A stretch of DNA of 64,000 nucleotides from Streptomyces finlayi. Lineage in GTDB: Bacteria; Actinomycetota; Actinomycetes; Streptomycetales; Streptomycetaceae. Location of the stretch: positions 1 through 64,000 of the forward strand of contig NZ_CP045702.1 in the NCBI RefSeq assembly GCF_014216315.1, in the 5' to 3' direction. The notes under the pieces were generated by a model, which was given only the letters and a program-made list of their open reading frames with translations, ran no database searches and was not told the origin of the DNA. The translations under genes were made by a program, and so were the position numbers. Shown here piece by piece: positions 7,631-15,592 of the stretch (the stretch's first letter is position 1; each line of letters begins with the position of its first letter).

Positions 7631-8365
7631 ATGGGAAAGCTCGACGGCAAGGTCGCGGTCATCACCGGCGGCACCACCGGCATGGCGCTGGCCGGCGCGA
7701 AGCTGTTCGTCGACGAGGGAGCGCACGTCTTCATCACCGGCCGCCGCCAGGACGCCCTGGACGAGGCCGTGAAGCAGATCGGCCGCAACGTCACCGGCGT
7801 CCAGGGCGACGCCGCCGACCTGGACGACCTGGACCGCCTGTACGACACCGTCAAGCGGGAGAAGGGCAGCCTCGACGTGCTGTGGGCCAGCGCCGGCGGG
7901 GGCGAGCCCGCCCCGCTCGGCGAGATCACCGAGGCCCAGTTCGACACCTGGTTCGGGCTCAACGCCCGCGGCACCCTGTTCACCGTCCAAAAGGCCCTCC
8001 CGCTCTTCAACGACGGCGGCTCCATCCTCATGACCGGCTCCAACGCCTCCCTCGGCGCCTTCCCCGGGTGGAGCGTCTACGCCGGCAGCAAGGCCGTCCA
8101 GCAGGCCTGGGCCCGCATTTGGCTCAACGAGCTCAAGGACCGCCGCATCCGCGTCAACGTCCTGACCCCCGGTCAGGTCGCCACCGCCAAGCAGGAAGAA
8201 CTCTTCGACGAGGCCACCAAGCGCCAGTTCGAGTCCCTCATCCCCCGCGGCCAGATGGGCCGCCCCGACGAAATCGCCACCGCCGCCCTCTTCCTCGCCT
8301 CCGACGACTCCAGCTACGTCAACGGCATGGAACTCGTCGCCGACGGCGGCACCACCGCCATCTGA
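7631..8365 (+). CDS. Short-chain dehydrogenase/reductase
   Basis: 244 residues. A Rossmann N-terminus (KVAVITGGTTGMALAGAKLF; the third Gly of TGxxxGxG is Ala) and the SDR catalytic set with Ser near 137 and Y150-x3-K154 (YAGSK) are present, with the late NVLTPGQVATAK and the NGMELVADGG ending. It is an NAD(P)-dependent oxidoreductase of unknown substrate. The start at 7631 is preferred over the ATG at 7625 because GGGA at 7620-7624 is then correctly spaced. It is followed 33 bp later by an F420-type reductase, and divergent from a TetR gene that probably controls both. Confidence 0.9.
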   Translation: MGKLDGKVAVITGGTTGMALAGAKLFVDEGAHVFITGRRQDALDEAVKQIGRNVTGVQGDAADLDDLDRLYDTVKREKGSLDVLWASAGGGEPAPLGEITEAQFDTWFGLNARGTLFTVQKALPLFNDGGSILMTGSNASLGAFPGWSVYAGSKAVQQAWARIWLNELKDRRIRVNVLTPGQVATAKQEELFDEATKRQFESLIPRGQMGRPDEIATAALFLASDDSSYVNGMELVADGGTTAI

Positions 8366-8398
8366 ACCGGACAACACACAACCAGGGCAGGACATCTC

Positions 8399-9022
8399 AT
8401 GAGCAGCATCAGCATCATCGGCACCGGGAACATGGCCCGCACCATCGGCGCGCGGGCCACAGCGGGCGGCAACACCGTCGAGGTCATGGGCCGCGATCAG
8501 TCCAAGGCCGCCGGCCTGGCCAAGGCGCTCGGCGACGGCGCCACGACCGGAGAATGGGGCACCGCCCCGGCCGGGGACATCGTCATCGTGGCCCTGTTGC
8601 ACAGCGGGGTCATGCCGGCCGTCACCCAGTACGGAGACGCTCTCGCGAACAAGGTCATCGTCGACATCAGCAATCCCTTCAACTCCACGTTCGACGGGCT
8701 GGCCCACCGGGAGGAGACCTCGATCGCGCAGGAAGTCGCCAAAGCGGCCCCGGCCGGCGCCAGCGTGGTGAAGGCGTTCAACACCGTCTTCCGCCATGTC
8801 CTGGAGAAGGGGCGGCCCGACGTCTTCATCGCCGGCGACAATGCGCAGGCCAAGGCAAGTGTGGAGGCGTTCGTCGAGAGCCTCGGGCTGCGCCCGCTGG
8901 ACGTCGGCGGCCTGAAAATGGCGCACTGGCTGGAAGGAGCGGGGGTGGTCACGGTAGGCCTCGCCAACCACGGGGTGGGAAACCTGGACTTCGCCCTCAG
9001 CATCACCGAACTTCCCCTCTGA
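8399..9022 (+). CDS. NADPH-dependent F420 reductase-like protein
   Basis: 207 residues. The N-terminal dinucleotide motif SIIGTGNMARTIGARATAGG is followed by DIVIVALLHSGV, NKVIVDISNPFN and SVVKAFNTVF, the pattern of NADPH:coenzyme F420 oxidoreductases and related YqeG/Npd-like proteins. It would pass hydride between NADPH and F420 or act as a related NAD(P)-binding reductase. It has a good GGGCAGGA ribosome binding site. It lies directly downstream of the SDR gene and probably in the same TetR-controlled transcript. Confidence 0.85.
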   Translation: MSSISIIGTGNMARTIGARATAGGNTVEVMGRDQSKAAGLAKALGDGATTGEWGTAPAGDIVIVALLHSGVMPAVTQYGDALANKVIVDISNPFNSTFDGLAHREETSIAQEVAKAAPAGASVVKAFNTVFRHVLEKGRPDVFIAGDNAQAKASVEAFVESLGLRPLDVGGLKMAHWLEGAGVVTVGLANHGVGNLDFALSITELPL

Positions 9023-9051
9023 GTAAACGGTTGACGGATCACCGAAGGCGC

Positions 9052-9474
9052 TCAGCGGGGGCGACCCGACCGTGATCGTGAGGCTGGGTCATCAGGAGTA
9101 GGCAGCGCGCCATAGGCGGCGGACAGCCGATGCCGACCGCGTTCCCGGCGCGGGAGACGATCAGCAGTCCGAGGAGGGCATGAGGTCGGATACAGCGGAT
9201 GTGTGGTGTGTCCGATGCGGGATTGCGTGGGCAGCGTGCGGACCACGCCAGTGCGGTCGGCGAGCTGCCGGCGCAGCAGACGGTTCTCCGTCATCGACTG
9301 GTGCAGGGCGCCGACCAGCACCTCGACGCCGGTCTTCAGCTGGGCGATCTCCTCGGCGTCGGCGGCCCGCACCTCTTTGGGCTTGCGGACCTGCCGGCGC
9401 AGTCGCTTCTCGCCTTGGCCGGAGCCGCGGTGGAGCCAGAGCGGATCGACGCCGATCCGCGCTTCCGTCGACAC
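9052..9474 (-). pseudogene. Coiled-coil protein fragment of recombinase-associated type
   Basis: From an ATG at 9474 the frame reads ARIGVDPLWLHRGSG, then AADAEEIAQLKTGVEVLVGAL and TENRLLRRQLADRTG with strong codon bias, then decays into Pro/Arg-rich sequence. The mix of a small helix-turn-helix-like start and a coiled coil resembles the DUF6262-type proteins that accompany tyrosine recombinases of mobile elements. The similarity is weak and both ends seem lost. No recombinase is seen next to it. Confidence 0.33.
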
Positions 9475-9640
9475 CCTCCCCGTGCATGGCAGTGTCAGCG
9501 GTTACAGAACCGCCACGCCCGAACATGCACCCCGCATCCGCACATCCGGGTGGATCTTCACGAAACTGGTGGCGCACGGACGCCGCGCATGATCCATAAA
9601 AGGGTGTCATGGCCGGGTGCTTGAGGGCTGAGGGCTCGGG

Positions 9641-10228
9641 TCAGGGGGTGTCCGGGCCGGCTCCGCGCAGAAAGAGGTCGACGACGTCCTGGGCCAGGCG
9701 GTCGGTGGTGGCCGGGGTGCAGTCGTCCTGTGGGGGGTGGACGGTGGCGGCGAGCTCCATGAAGGCGGTGGCGAGGAAGCCCGGGTCGGCTTCGCGCAGT
9801 TCGCCCGTGGCCACCGCCTGGACCATGAGGTCGGTGACGGGCTGGATGAGGCCGCGCACGTAGGCGTGGGAGACCTCGGCGCGCTGGTCCTCTTCGAGGT
9901 GGCGGGTCGCGTAGTAGATCTGGTTGCTGAGCGCGGAGTTGTAGGTGCCCCGGGCGTAGGAGGCGGCGAGGGCGAGGAGCTTGTCGCGCAGGGTGCCGGG
10001 GGTGGCGAGTGCGCTCTGGAGGAGGGCCGAGGCTTCCTTGGTGTAGTGGTCGGCCACCTCCATGAACAGGGCGGGTTTTCCGCCGGGGAAGTGGTGGTAG
10101 AGGCTGGCCTTCTTCACGTCGACGGCTTTGGCGATGTCGTCGAGGGAGACGCCGAGGTAGCCGTAGTCGGCGAGTCGGCGGGCGAACTCGTCGCGGGCAC
10201 GGGCGCGGGTGTCGCTCTGGCGGGGCAT
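9641..10228 (-). CDS. TetR-family repressor of an (inactivated) ABC transporter operon
   Basis: 195 residues: MPRQSDTRARARDEFARRLA, then GVSLDDIAKAVDVKKASLYHHF, a classic TetR helix-turn-helix. The C-terminal domain (residues about 80-190) is helical and unassigned. It starts two bases after the stop of an ABC permease remnant, so it is the last gene of that operon. A perfect 26-bp palindrome sits over the operon promoter and is its likely operator, which suggests autoregulation. The regulator has outlived the transporter it presumably controlled. Confidence 0.9.
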   Translation of the reverse strand: MPRQSDTRARARDEFARRLADYGYLGVSLDDIAKAVDVKKASLYHHFPGGKPALFMEVADHYTKEASALLQSALATPGTLRDKLLALAASYARGTYNSALSNQIYYATRHLEEDQRAEVSHAYVRGLIQPVTDLMVQAVATGELREADPGFLATAFMELAATVHPPQDDCTPATTDRLAQDVVDLFLRGAGPDTP

Positions 10229-10233
10229 GGTGG

Positions 10234-10675
10234 TCAGACTCCTGTACGGGTACGGCGGGTCAGGGTGAGGTGGGCCGCGGCGGCGCCCGCCACCAGGATG
10301 GCGAGAGCGACGAGGGCGCCCGGCAGCAGGTTCTGCTCGTTCCAGGGTGCGGTGAGCAGGCTGCGCATGGCTTCCAGCGGCGGGGTGAGCGGGTTGATGT
10401 CGGCGGCGTGGGCCATCCAGCCGCCGAGCTGGTCACGCGGGACGAAGGTGGCGGTGAAGAAGGAGAGTGGGAAGAAGACGAGGGTCACGGAGCCGACCGC
10501 CGAGCTGTTGCCGGTGTGGAGGCCGACCGCGGCGGCCAGGCCGGCGGAGGCCGGCGGAGGCCGGCGGAGGCCAGGGTGAGCGTCTCGCCGTCGGCGCCGG
10601 GGCGGGCGAGCCGGATGCTCCGAAGTCCCGGCCGAGCCCGACGGCACGGATGGATGAGGTGGCGACATTGCCCAT
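10234..10675 (-). pseudogene. ABC transporter ATPase start joined to permease end by deletion
   Basis: The first about 20 codons from the ATG at 10675 (MGNVATSSIRAVGLGRDFG) look like the start of a DrrA-type ABC ATPase. After about 60 bases of uninformative sequence containing three copies of a GGCCGGCGGA unit (about 10541-10572), another frame gives GNSSAVGSVTLVFFPLSFFT and DINPLTPPLEAMRSLLTAPW. These are the end of an ABC-2 (DrrB-like) drug-export permease. The nucleotide-binding domain and the first half of the permease are gone. The original product would have been a drug/lipid exporter pair. Confidence 0.7.
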
Positions 10676-10680
10676 ACCTA

Positions 10681-10706
10681 AAACCTACCTATCGATAGGT
10701 AGGTTT
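10681..10706. promoter_or_regulatory. Perfect 26-bp palindromic operator at a leaderless promoter
   Basis: AAACCTACCTATC is followed immediately by its exact inverse complement GATAGGTAGGTTT. The minus-strand ATG at 10675 begins only five bases downstream, so a transcript from the -10-like TAGGTT within the palindrome would be leaderless. TetR dimers bind such palindromes; the repressor at 9641-10228 in the same operon is the obvious candidate. Confidence 0.75.
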
Positions 10707-10870
10707 GGCAAGCGGCCCCGCCGGTCCTGAAGCCCGCCGGGCACAAAGCGCGGGCAGACCAGGGTTCGAGCTGATGCCTGCACGGGATGCGGATCCGGAC
10801 GATCTGCCACCGGTCTGACGGCAGCCCTGGCTCTGGTCAACGACCTCCCGGCCCGTGGCCGTGCTCCAAG

Positions 10871-11296
10871 TCAGGCGTCCGGTTCGGTGGTGTAGCGGAA
10901 GCCAGTGGTGCGACGGTCGGGGTCCGGGGTGTCCGCCCAGCCCCAGGTGATCGGGGTGCCGGAGGCCAGTTCGGCAAGGCGGTCGGGATCCGTGTACTGG
11001 AAGCGGAGCCGGTATTCGCCTTCAGCCCCGGCTCCGGGTTCGGTCGCCGGGGAGCACTCGACGACGCGGACGTCTCCGATGAACAGGGCGGGGCCGAGGG
11101 CGCGGGCAGGGACCGGGCCACTCAAGGTGACCAGGAACTCGACCGCTTCGGTGCGGTCAGCCAGGGCGGACCGGAAGTTGCGCGGCGGGCGCCTCTCGTA
11201 GAGCCGGCGTCCGAGAAACCGGATGTCCAGCACGTCGGGGAGGTTCCAGTCCGGCCGGGAACGACCCGGCAGTTCGGAACCGGCATCGACTGACAT
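10871..11296 (-). CDS. Hypothetical protein downstream of a large hydrolase
   Basis: 141 residues with a GGAGG site before the ATG at 11296. The sequence has a beta-rich look (EAVEFLVTLSGPVPARALGP, then ALFIGDVRVVECSP, then EYRLRFQYTDPDRL). There is no signal peptide or membrane segment. It follows the 851-residue hydrolase by 36 bp on the same strand, so the two are probably co-transcribed. The family is not recognised; a small immunoglobulin-like or jelly-roll accessory protein is possible. Confidence 0.7.
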   Translation of the reverse strand: MSVDAGSELPGRSRPDWNLPDVLDIRFLGRRLYERRPPRNFRSALADRTEAVEFLVTLSGPVPARALGPALFIGDVRVVECSPATEPGAGAEGEYRLRFQYTDPDRLAELASGTPITWGWADTPDPDRRTTGFRYTTEPDA

Positions 11297-11332
11297 GTTC
11301 CGCCTCCTCTCCGTCCCGGGGCGCGGGCTCGG

Positions 11333-13888
11333 CTACTTGACGATCTGGAGATCGTCGAAGGCGAGGTCTCGCTCGTCCTCGCGGTTGCAGCGGATGAGGA
11401 CGGCCACGATCTCGTCCAGCCGCAGCCGCTCCTCCCTGCCGAAGCATCCTGCATGGAAGCGCAGCGTCGTCGGCATCGACTTGATCAGACCCGGGTTGCG
11501 CGGATACGGACGCGGAAGTCCGCCCACCACGTCGGAGTCCAACCAGGCCCGGTTGCCGTTCGTGTCCTCGACGCCCAATTCGAACCCGGTGGCACCCGGG
11601 GGAACTTGCGATCCGTCCGTCACCTCGGCGGCACGGATCCACAGCTCGGTGCCCACCAGATCGGTGGGCTCGGTGAGTTCGGACCGGAAGGTCCGGCCAC
11701 CGGCGCCCGCCAGAGCCACCATGCCGGTTGTCTCACCGTAGAAGGAGTCGTTGAAGGCCCCGGGGACCTGCTGGAAGGGGAACTCGTCCGCGCTCAGACC
11801 GGACAACTGCGCGGTCGGCCGTCCCAGGGAGTTCTTCTCGATGGTGTTCCCGTCCTGATGGTTGTCGACCGTCAGCACGTCCTGTCGCGCGAAGGCCAGG
11901 TGGACGTAGTGGGTGAGTACTCCTGCGGGCAGCACCGAACCGTCGAGATACGCGGTGGCACTGCCGTGCCCCAGCAGGGTGGACCGGTACAGGGCACAGC
12001 CGTACGCCGCCAGGATGCGCTCGTGGTCCGCCCGGTCGATCACCGCGGGCTGAGGCGGCGTCCACAGACTGTCGTCATCGAGCCACTGCCGGTTGAAGAA
12101 GTTGTGGTTGGTGAAGTCGACGTACTGCTGGGACTTGAACGGCCCGGGCGCGGCCAGGTCGTAGAACTGCGCGCCGTTGTTGGACGATACGTCGCCGTCG
12201 CCCGCCGGCAGCAGAGTCATGAACGCGTGGCTGGGAGCGGGCTGGACGCTCGGCAGACCGTCGTAGTTCGCCCAGTTGGTGGGGGCCAGCGAGAGGGCCG
12301 ACCTGATGGTGACGCCGGGGAGGGAGACGAGGCTGGGGACGATCACCACCGCCTCCCCGGCCCGGGAGTGGCCCATCAATCCCACCCGGCCGAAGTCGAT
12401 GCTGTGGTGGAACATTGAACCCGGATCGGCGTCGACCGCCTGAAAGTGCTTGATGTTCTCGATGATCAGGTCCGCCCGGTCCTCGATATTGGCGAACCCG
12501 CTGGCACCGTTGTTCAGGGCGTTGCAGTCGATGGACACGGCGATGACGCCCATCTTCGCGAGGTCGTGCTGGAAGTAGTCGTAACCGAGGTAGCTCGGGT
12601 CAGAGGCCGAGTGCATGCCGTGCGCCATGAAGACAATCGGCACCCGCCCCAGCGCCGACAGCCGCTGGTTGAACGGCTGGTTCACGCCGTCGTCCTGAGC
12701 CGGATAGTAGACGCTGCCCTTGTTGCCGCCGACGCCGTATTCGAGCCGGCCCACCGGGAACAGGTCGAGCCAGGACGGGTTTCCCGCGCTCGGCGGGTCC
12801 ACGCAGGCCACGCGGATCTCCACGGCGTACAGGCCGTAACAGCCGCCGAGGTCTTGGACCACGTGCAGGGTGTCACCATGGGCCACGGTCTTGGTCAGCG
12901 TCACCATCGGTCCGCCGCCGACGCCCACGAGCGTTCCGTCGAGCCACGCGCGGACGACCGCACCGGGGACGAACGCGGAGAGCGTGATGTGCGCGTCCCC
13001 GGCCTGCACCGGGCCGACCTGAGGCGGCGGCAGACTGGAACATGGCAGCACCGTCCCGATACCCGGCAGGCTGGGCGGGTCCTCCGGGCACATCGCCTGC
13101 GTCGCGCTTGGCGGTTCCGCAGTCGTGAACGGGCCCAGTCCGCCGACGGCCAGCGTCCCGCCCCAACAGCCCCAGGTACCCAGTGGCGTGCCCCCACGGT
13201 AGACGGTGACTTTCGCACCGTTCACGACGCCGTGCACGACCACCTGCTGGGGGTCGCTCCCGTAGACCGAGTCGACGGTCGGCGCGGGCAGCGGTTGCGG
13301 CGGGAACAGCGCGTTGTGCCCGACGGACGGCGGACTCGGGTCCCCGCACAACTCGAACCAGGCGCGTGCCTGCTGCGCGAGGGCGTACGCCGGGCTCACG
13401 TCCACACCCTGTACCGGCCCGCAGCCATCCTGCCGGCCGACCTCGGTGCCGTTAGCGGTGATCCAGACGTTCCCGCCGGTCAGCAGATTGGTGACACCCG
13501 TGCGGACGCCGCAGGCATGGACCGGAGCGGGATTGATCTGCGGCCGCGGGGGACCCGCGGGGAAGTCCACGGTGTGGTCACGGACCGTCACCGGGGCGGA
13601 CCAGTCGCTCTGCGCCGTCGCAGTCGTCTGCCGCGCCCGCACCTCCTGGGTCGCCGCCAGAGCGCCAGGCAGGGGCACGGTGACGCCGAGGGGCCAGGGA
13701 CAGCCACCGTTGACCACCGGTGCGCCGACGCCGTCGACCTCGACCTCGACGTCGGCACCGGGGACGTAGTCGAAGACGACCACGGAGGTGGCGCACTGAT
13801 AGACCGGCTGGTCCACGCGGGGCGGGGAGAGGAGACGGGGATCCTCCGCCAGTTGGAGGCCCTTGCGTTCGACGATCTTGGCATCCAT
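11333..13888 (-). CDS. Large multidomain alpha/beta hydrolase-like protein
   Basis: 851 residues from the ATG at 13888 (GAGGT seven bases upstream). Residues about 1-390 are a series of beta-rich modules with paired Cys and repeated phrases of the PGADVEVEVDG, VNGAKVTVYRGG and PGAVVRAWLDG kind, suggesting tandem Ig-like or carbohydrate-binding-like domains. From about residue 400 an alpha/beta-hydrolase follows: VPIVFMAHGMHSAS (oxyanion side), SIDCNALNNGASGF, and the nucleophile elbow VGLMGHSRAGEAVV. The last about 150 residues are again beta-rich (TELWIRAAEV, then DDLQIVK). No signal peptide is visible. The substrate is unknown; an esterase or depolymerase is plausible. Confidence 0.8.
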   Translation of the reverse strand: MDAKIVERKGLQLAEDPRLLSPPRVDQPVYQCATSVVVFDYVPGADVEVEVDGVGAPVVNGGCPWPLGVTVPLPGALAATQEVRARQTTATAQSDWSAPVTVRDHTVDFPAGPPRPQINPAPVHACGVRTGVTNLLTGGNVWITANGTEVGRQDGCGPVQGVDVSPAYALAQQARAWFELCGDPSPPSVGHNALFPPQPLPAPTVDSVYGSDPQQVVVHGVVNGAKVTVYRGGTPLGTWGCWGGTLAVGGLGPFTTAEPPSATQAMCPEDPPSLPGIGTVLPCSSLPPPQVGPVQAGDAHITLSAFVPGAVVRAWLDGTLVGVGGGPMVTLTKTVAHGDTLHVVQDLGGCYGLYAVEIRVACVDPPSAGNPSWLDLFPVGRLEYGVGGNKGSVYYPAQDDGVNQPFNQRLSALGRVPIVFMAHGMHSASDPSYLGYDYFQHDLAKMGVIAVSIDCNALNNGASGFANIEDRADLIIENIKHFQAVDADPGSMFHHSIDFGRVGLMGHSRAGEAVVIVPSLVSLPGVTIRSALSLAPTNWANYDGLPSVQPAPSHAFMTLLPAGDGDVSSNNGAQFYDLAAPGPFKSQQYVDFTNHNFFNRQWLDDDSLWTPPQPAVIDRADHERILAAYGCALYRSTLLGHGSATAYLDGSVLPAGVLTHYVHLAFARQDVLTVDNHQDGNTIEKNSLGRPTAQLSGLSADEFPFQQVPGAFNDSFYGETTGMVALAGAGGRTFRSELTEPTDLVGTELWIRAAEVTDGSQVPPGATGFELGVEDTNGNRAWLDSDVVGGLPRPYPRNPGLIKSMPTTLRFHAGCFGREERLRLDEIVAVLIRCNREDERDLAFDDLQIVK

Positions 13889-14083
13889 GGGCAGTACCTC
13901 GACGTACCTCGACCAAGCAGTCAACCCCCATCTCACGTTCCCATGAGGAGGTACGACCGGCAACCGGACCGGAACATGCCTGACGCGGACCACGGATACG
14001 GGGCCCTGTCAGCTGAAGACGACCGAGTGGCGCTTCAGGCGTTCCGTGCCGTAGCGGGCGAGGGGTCGGAGGGTGAAGTAAGC

Positions 14084-14178
14084 CTGAGACAACGTCACCC
14101 GTCATGCGATACCACCCAGAACAGTGCACCTATCCCGATCTCTCACCCCGCGACAGTGAACCCGCACCGCAGAAAGCA
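14084..14178. repeat. Copy 1 of a 95-bp transposon-end-like repeat
   Basis: This stretch aligns with 17306-17400 with about 70% identity and one gap. Shared blocks include CTGAGACA, TCACCC, GCGATA, GATCTCTCAC and GACAGTGA. Copy 2 lies directly upstream of a TniA-like transposase start, so the repeat is probably the end region of a Tn7/Tn5053-like element. Copy 1 has no transposase next to it. Confidence 0.6.
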
Positions 14179-14210
14179 GCAGACGGGGTCAGGGCCCGCT
14201 GCTTCTCCAA

Positions 14211-14251
14211 GCCTCCGGCAGGATTCGAACCCGCGACACCGCGTCAGGAGT
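14211..14251 (-). other. 3' half of a tRNA-Arg (CCT) gene, likely an att site relic
   Basis: The minus strand reads ACTCCTGACGCGG, then the T-arm GCGGGTTCGAATCCTGC and the acceptor-end CGGAGGC. The loop CTCCTGA would carry anticodon CCT and is followed by a CGCGG strand. The 5' partners (the CCGCG anticodon strand, D-arm and GCCTCCG) are absent upstream. A tRNA truncated at the anticodon loop is the usual footprint of a tyrosine-recombinase integrative element. No integrase is found beside it. Confidence 0.6.
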
Positions 14252-14330
14252 CCTCCCTGGCGGAACAGCGACGCGTGGAAAGGCGGTCGCGTGGCGTGGG
14301 GGCCGGGGAACCACCCCGGACGAAGGAGGT

Positions 14331-15089
14331 TCAGCCGGCCAGCGAGCCGGTGAAGATCTGCCAGGCCAGAAGTGACTTCGCCACGAGGCTGAGAACCAGG
14401 TAGGCCTTCTCCCCGTATGCGTAGTCGGACCACCGGCCGACTCCGCGGTACTGGAGCCACTGGTTGAGACCGAAGCTGAAGAAGAGGGCGGCCTGGACGA
14501 GAACGATCCCGTACACGAAGCCGGGGATGGCCCCGGTCGCGACGATGTTGTACGTGATCGAGAGCCACGGCGTCACACCGACCAGCGTCCCGAACCAGAA
14601 CGGGAGCATCGTGGTCACCACCCGTCCCGGCGGGTTCATCTCCTCCTCGATCCAGCCGAAGAGAATCATCCCGACGTTGGCGCCGATCACGGCGATGACG
14701 GCGTTGAGGCTGGTGATGCCCGAGTAGAAGCCGATGAGGAGCACCATCAGGGTCGCGCTCAGCGCGTACTCCAGCCACCTGAATCGGTTGATGCCGCGTC
14801 TGAGGTCGCGTTCGTAGGTGCCGCGGCACACCGTCGCCGTCAGCAGGTGGTCCAGTGCCGCGAGGGTGAGGAAGACGGCGACGGCCCAGCCGATCGGCAC
14901 GTCGAACAGTGCTTCGGGGGCAGGCGCCTTCGTCCCTGGGGGCCCCTCGGGCAGAGAGGAGGTGACGGTGATCGAGAAGCTGCCGGCGAGGAAGAGGATC
15001 GCCAGGGCCTGGACCAGGTGCAGCAGCGTGAGCCCCACGTTCCACGCACGGAGCCCGGCGAGGCGTTCGGCGGTGACACCGGTGGCCAC
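14331..15089 (-). CDS. Heliorhodopsin
   Basis: 252 residues from the GTG at 15089 (AGAGGA upstream); a TTG at about 15113 with a good GGGAGGA is an alternative start. Seven hydrophobic segments are visible. The retinal Schiff-base lysine lies in the last helix, SLVAKSLLAWQ, as Lys238. Glu107 in the third helix (FRWLEYALSATLMVLL) matches the heliorhodopsin counterion by both position and surrounding motif. Heliorhodopsins sit inverted in the membrane and are thought to act as light sensors or signalling partners rather than pumps. The gene is intact in a neighbourhood of decay and lies downstream, on the same strand, of a putative B12 photosensor and a SpoIIE phosphatase remnant. Confidence 0.88.
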   Translation of the reverse strand: MATGVTAERLAGLRAWNVGLTLLHLVQALAILFLAGSFSITVTSSLPEGPPGTKAPAPEALFDVPIGWAVAVFLTLAALDHLLTATVCRGTYERDLRRGINRFRWLEYALSATLMVLLIGFYSGITSLNAVIAVIGANVGMILFGWIEEEMNPPGRVVTTMLPFWFGTLVGVTPWLSITYNIVATGAIPGFVYGIVLVQAALFFSFGLNQWLQYRGVGRWSDYAYGEKAYLVLSLVAKSLLAWQIFTGSLAG

Positions 15090-15592
15090 CGGTGTGCCGT
15101 CCTCTCTTCTCAAAATTCCTCCCGAGGGTCGGCGCCGCAGTACGTCTGCATGGTCGTCCCGTCCGGGTGGGGATGACGGCAATCACGTCGCTGCCCCGCC
15201 AAAAGCCACACGAGTGGCACAACGAACCGCCGCACCCGCCGCCGCACCCGCCGCTCTCCGGGACGGTCCGCGCGCCGAGAGCGAGTTCGCCCCCCATCCC
15301 CTGCGGTGCTGATGTGGCCCGTTAACTCTTTCGCGGTCCTGCAACGCGACCGCTGGCCTCTGGGCCCGGCATGACTGTTGCCCTCTGCCGAAGGCCCCCC
15401 GAAGATGATCATCGCCACTGTCCACAACCTCCCGGGACAGGACAGCTAGCGCACGGTCCGGTGCCTCGGCACAGTCCCGGAAGGAGGTGCGCTCGCGTCC
15501 GGCAAGCGCCAGCCCGAGCGGCACCACCGCCGGTGATCACCGGATGAGCCGATCGCCCGGTACGCGTGCGTGTCCCGAATCTGCCGCAGGGA
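15090..15592. other. Intergenic stretch without a supported gene
   Basis: This 503-base gap precedes the heliorhodopsin gene. A minus-strand open frame through it is Arg/Gly-rich and lacks steady codon bias or a recognisable product. It presumably holds the heliorhodopsin promoter; a GGGAGGA site is at about 15117-15123. No hairpin or operator could be defined. Confidence 0.4.

Noticed and set aside
14200..14290. A complete tRNA gene
   Set aside because: No D-arm, no 5' acceptor strand and no 5' anticodon stem partner could be found; only the 3' half exists.
12446..14353. A 635-codon plus-strand open frame opposite the large hydrolase
   Set aside because: It is Arg/Gly/Val-rich, has no domain, and mirrors the strong codon bias of the minus-strand gene; such antisense frames are normal in GC-rich DNA.
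15183..15527. A 114-codon minus-strand frame upstream of heliorhodopsin
   Set aside because: Codon bias fades after the first 40 codons and the rest is Arg/Ala/Gly filler overlapping the likely promoter.
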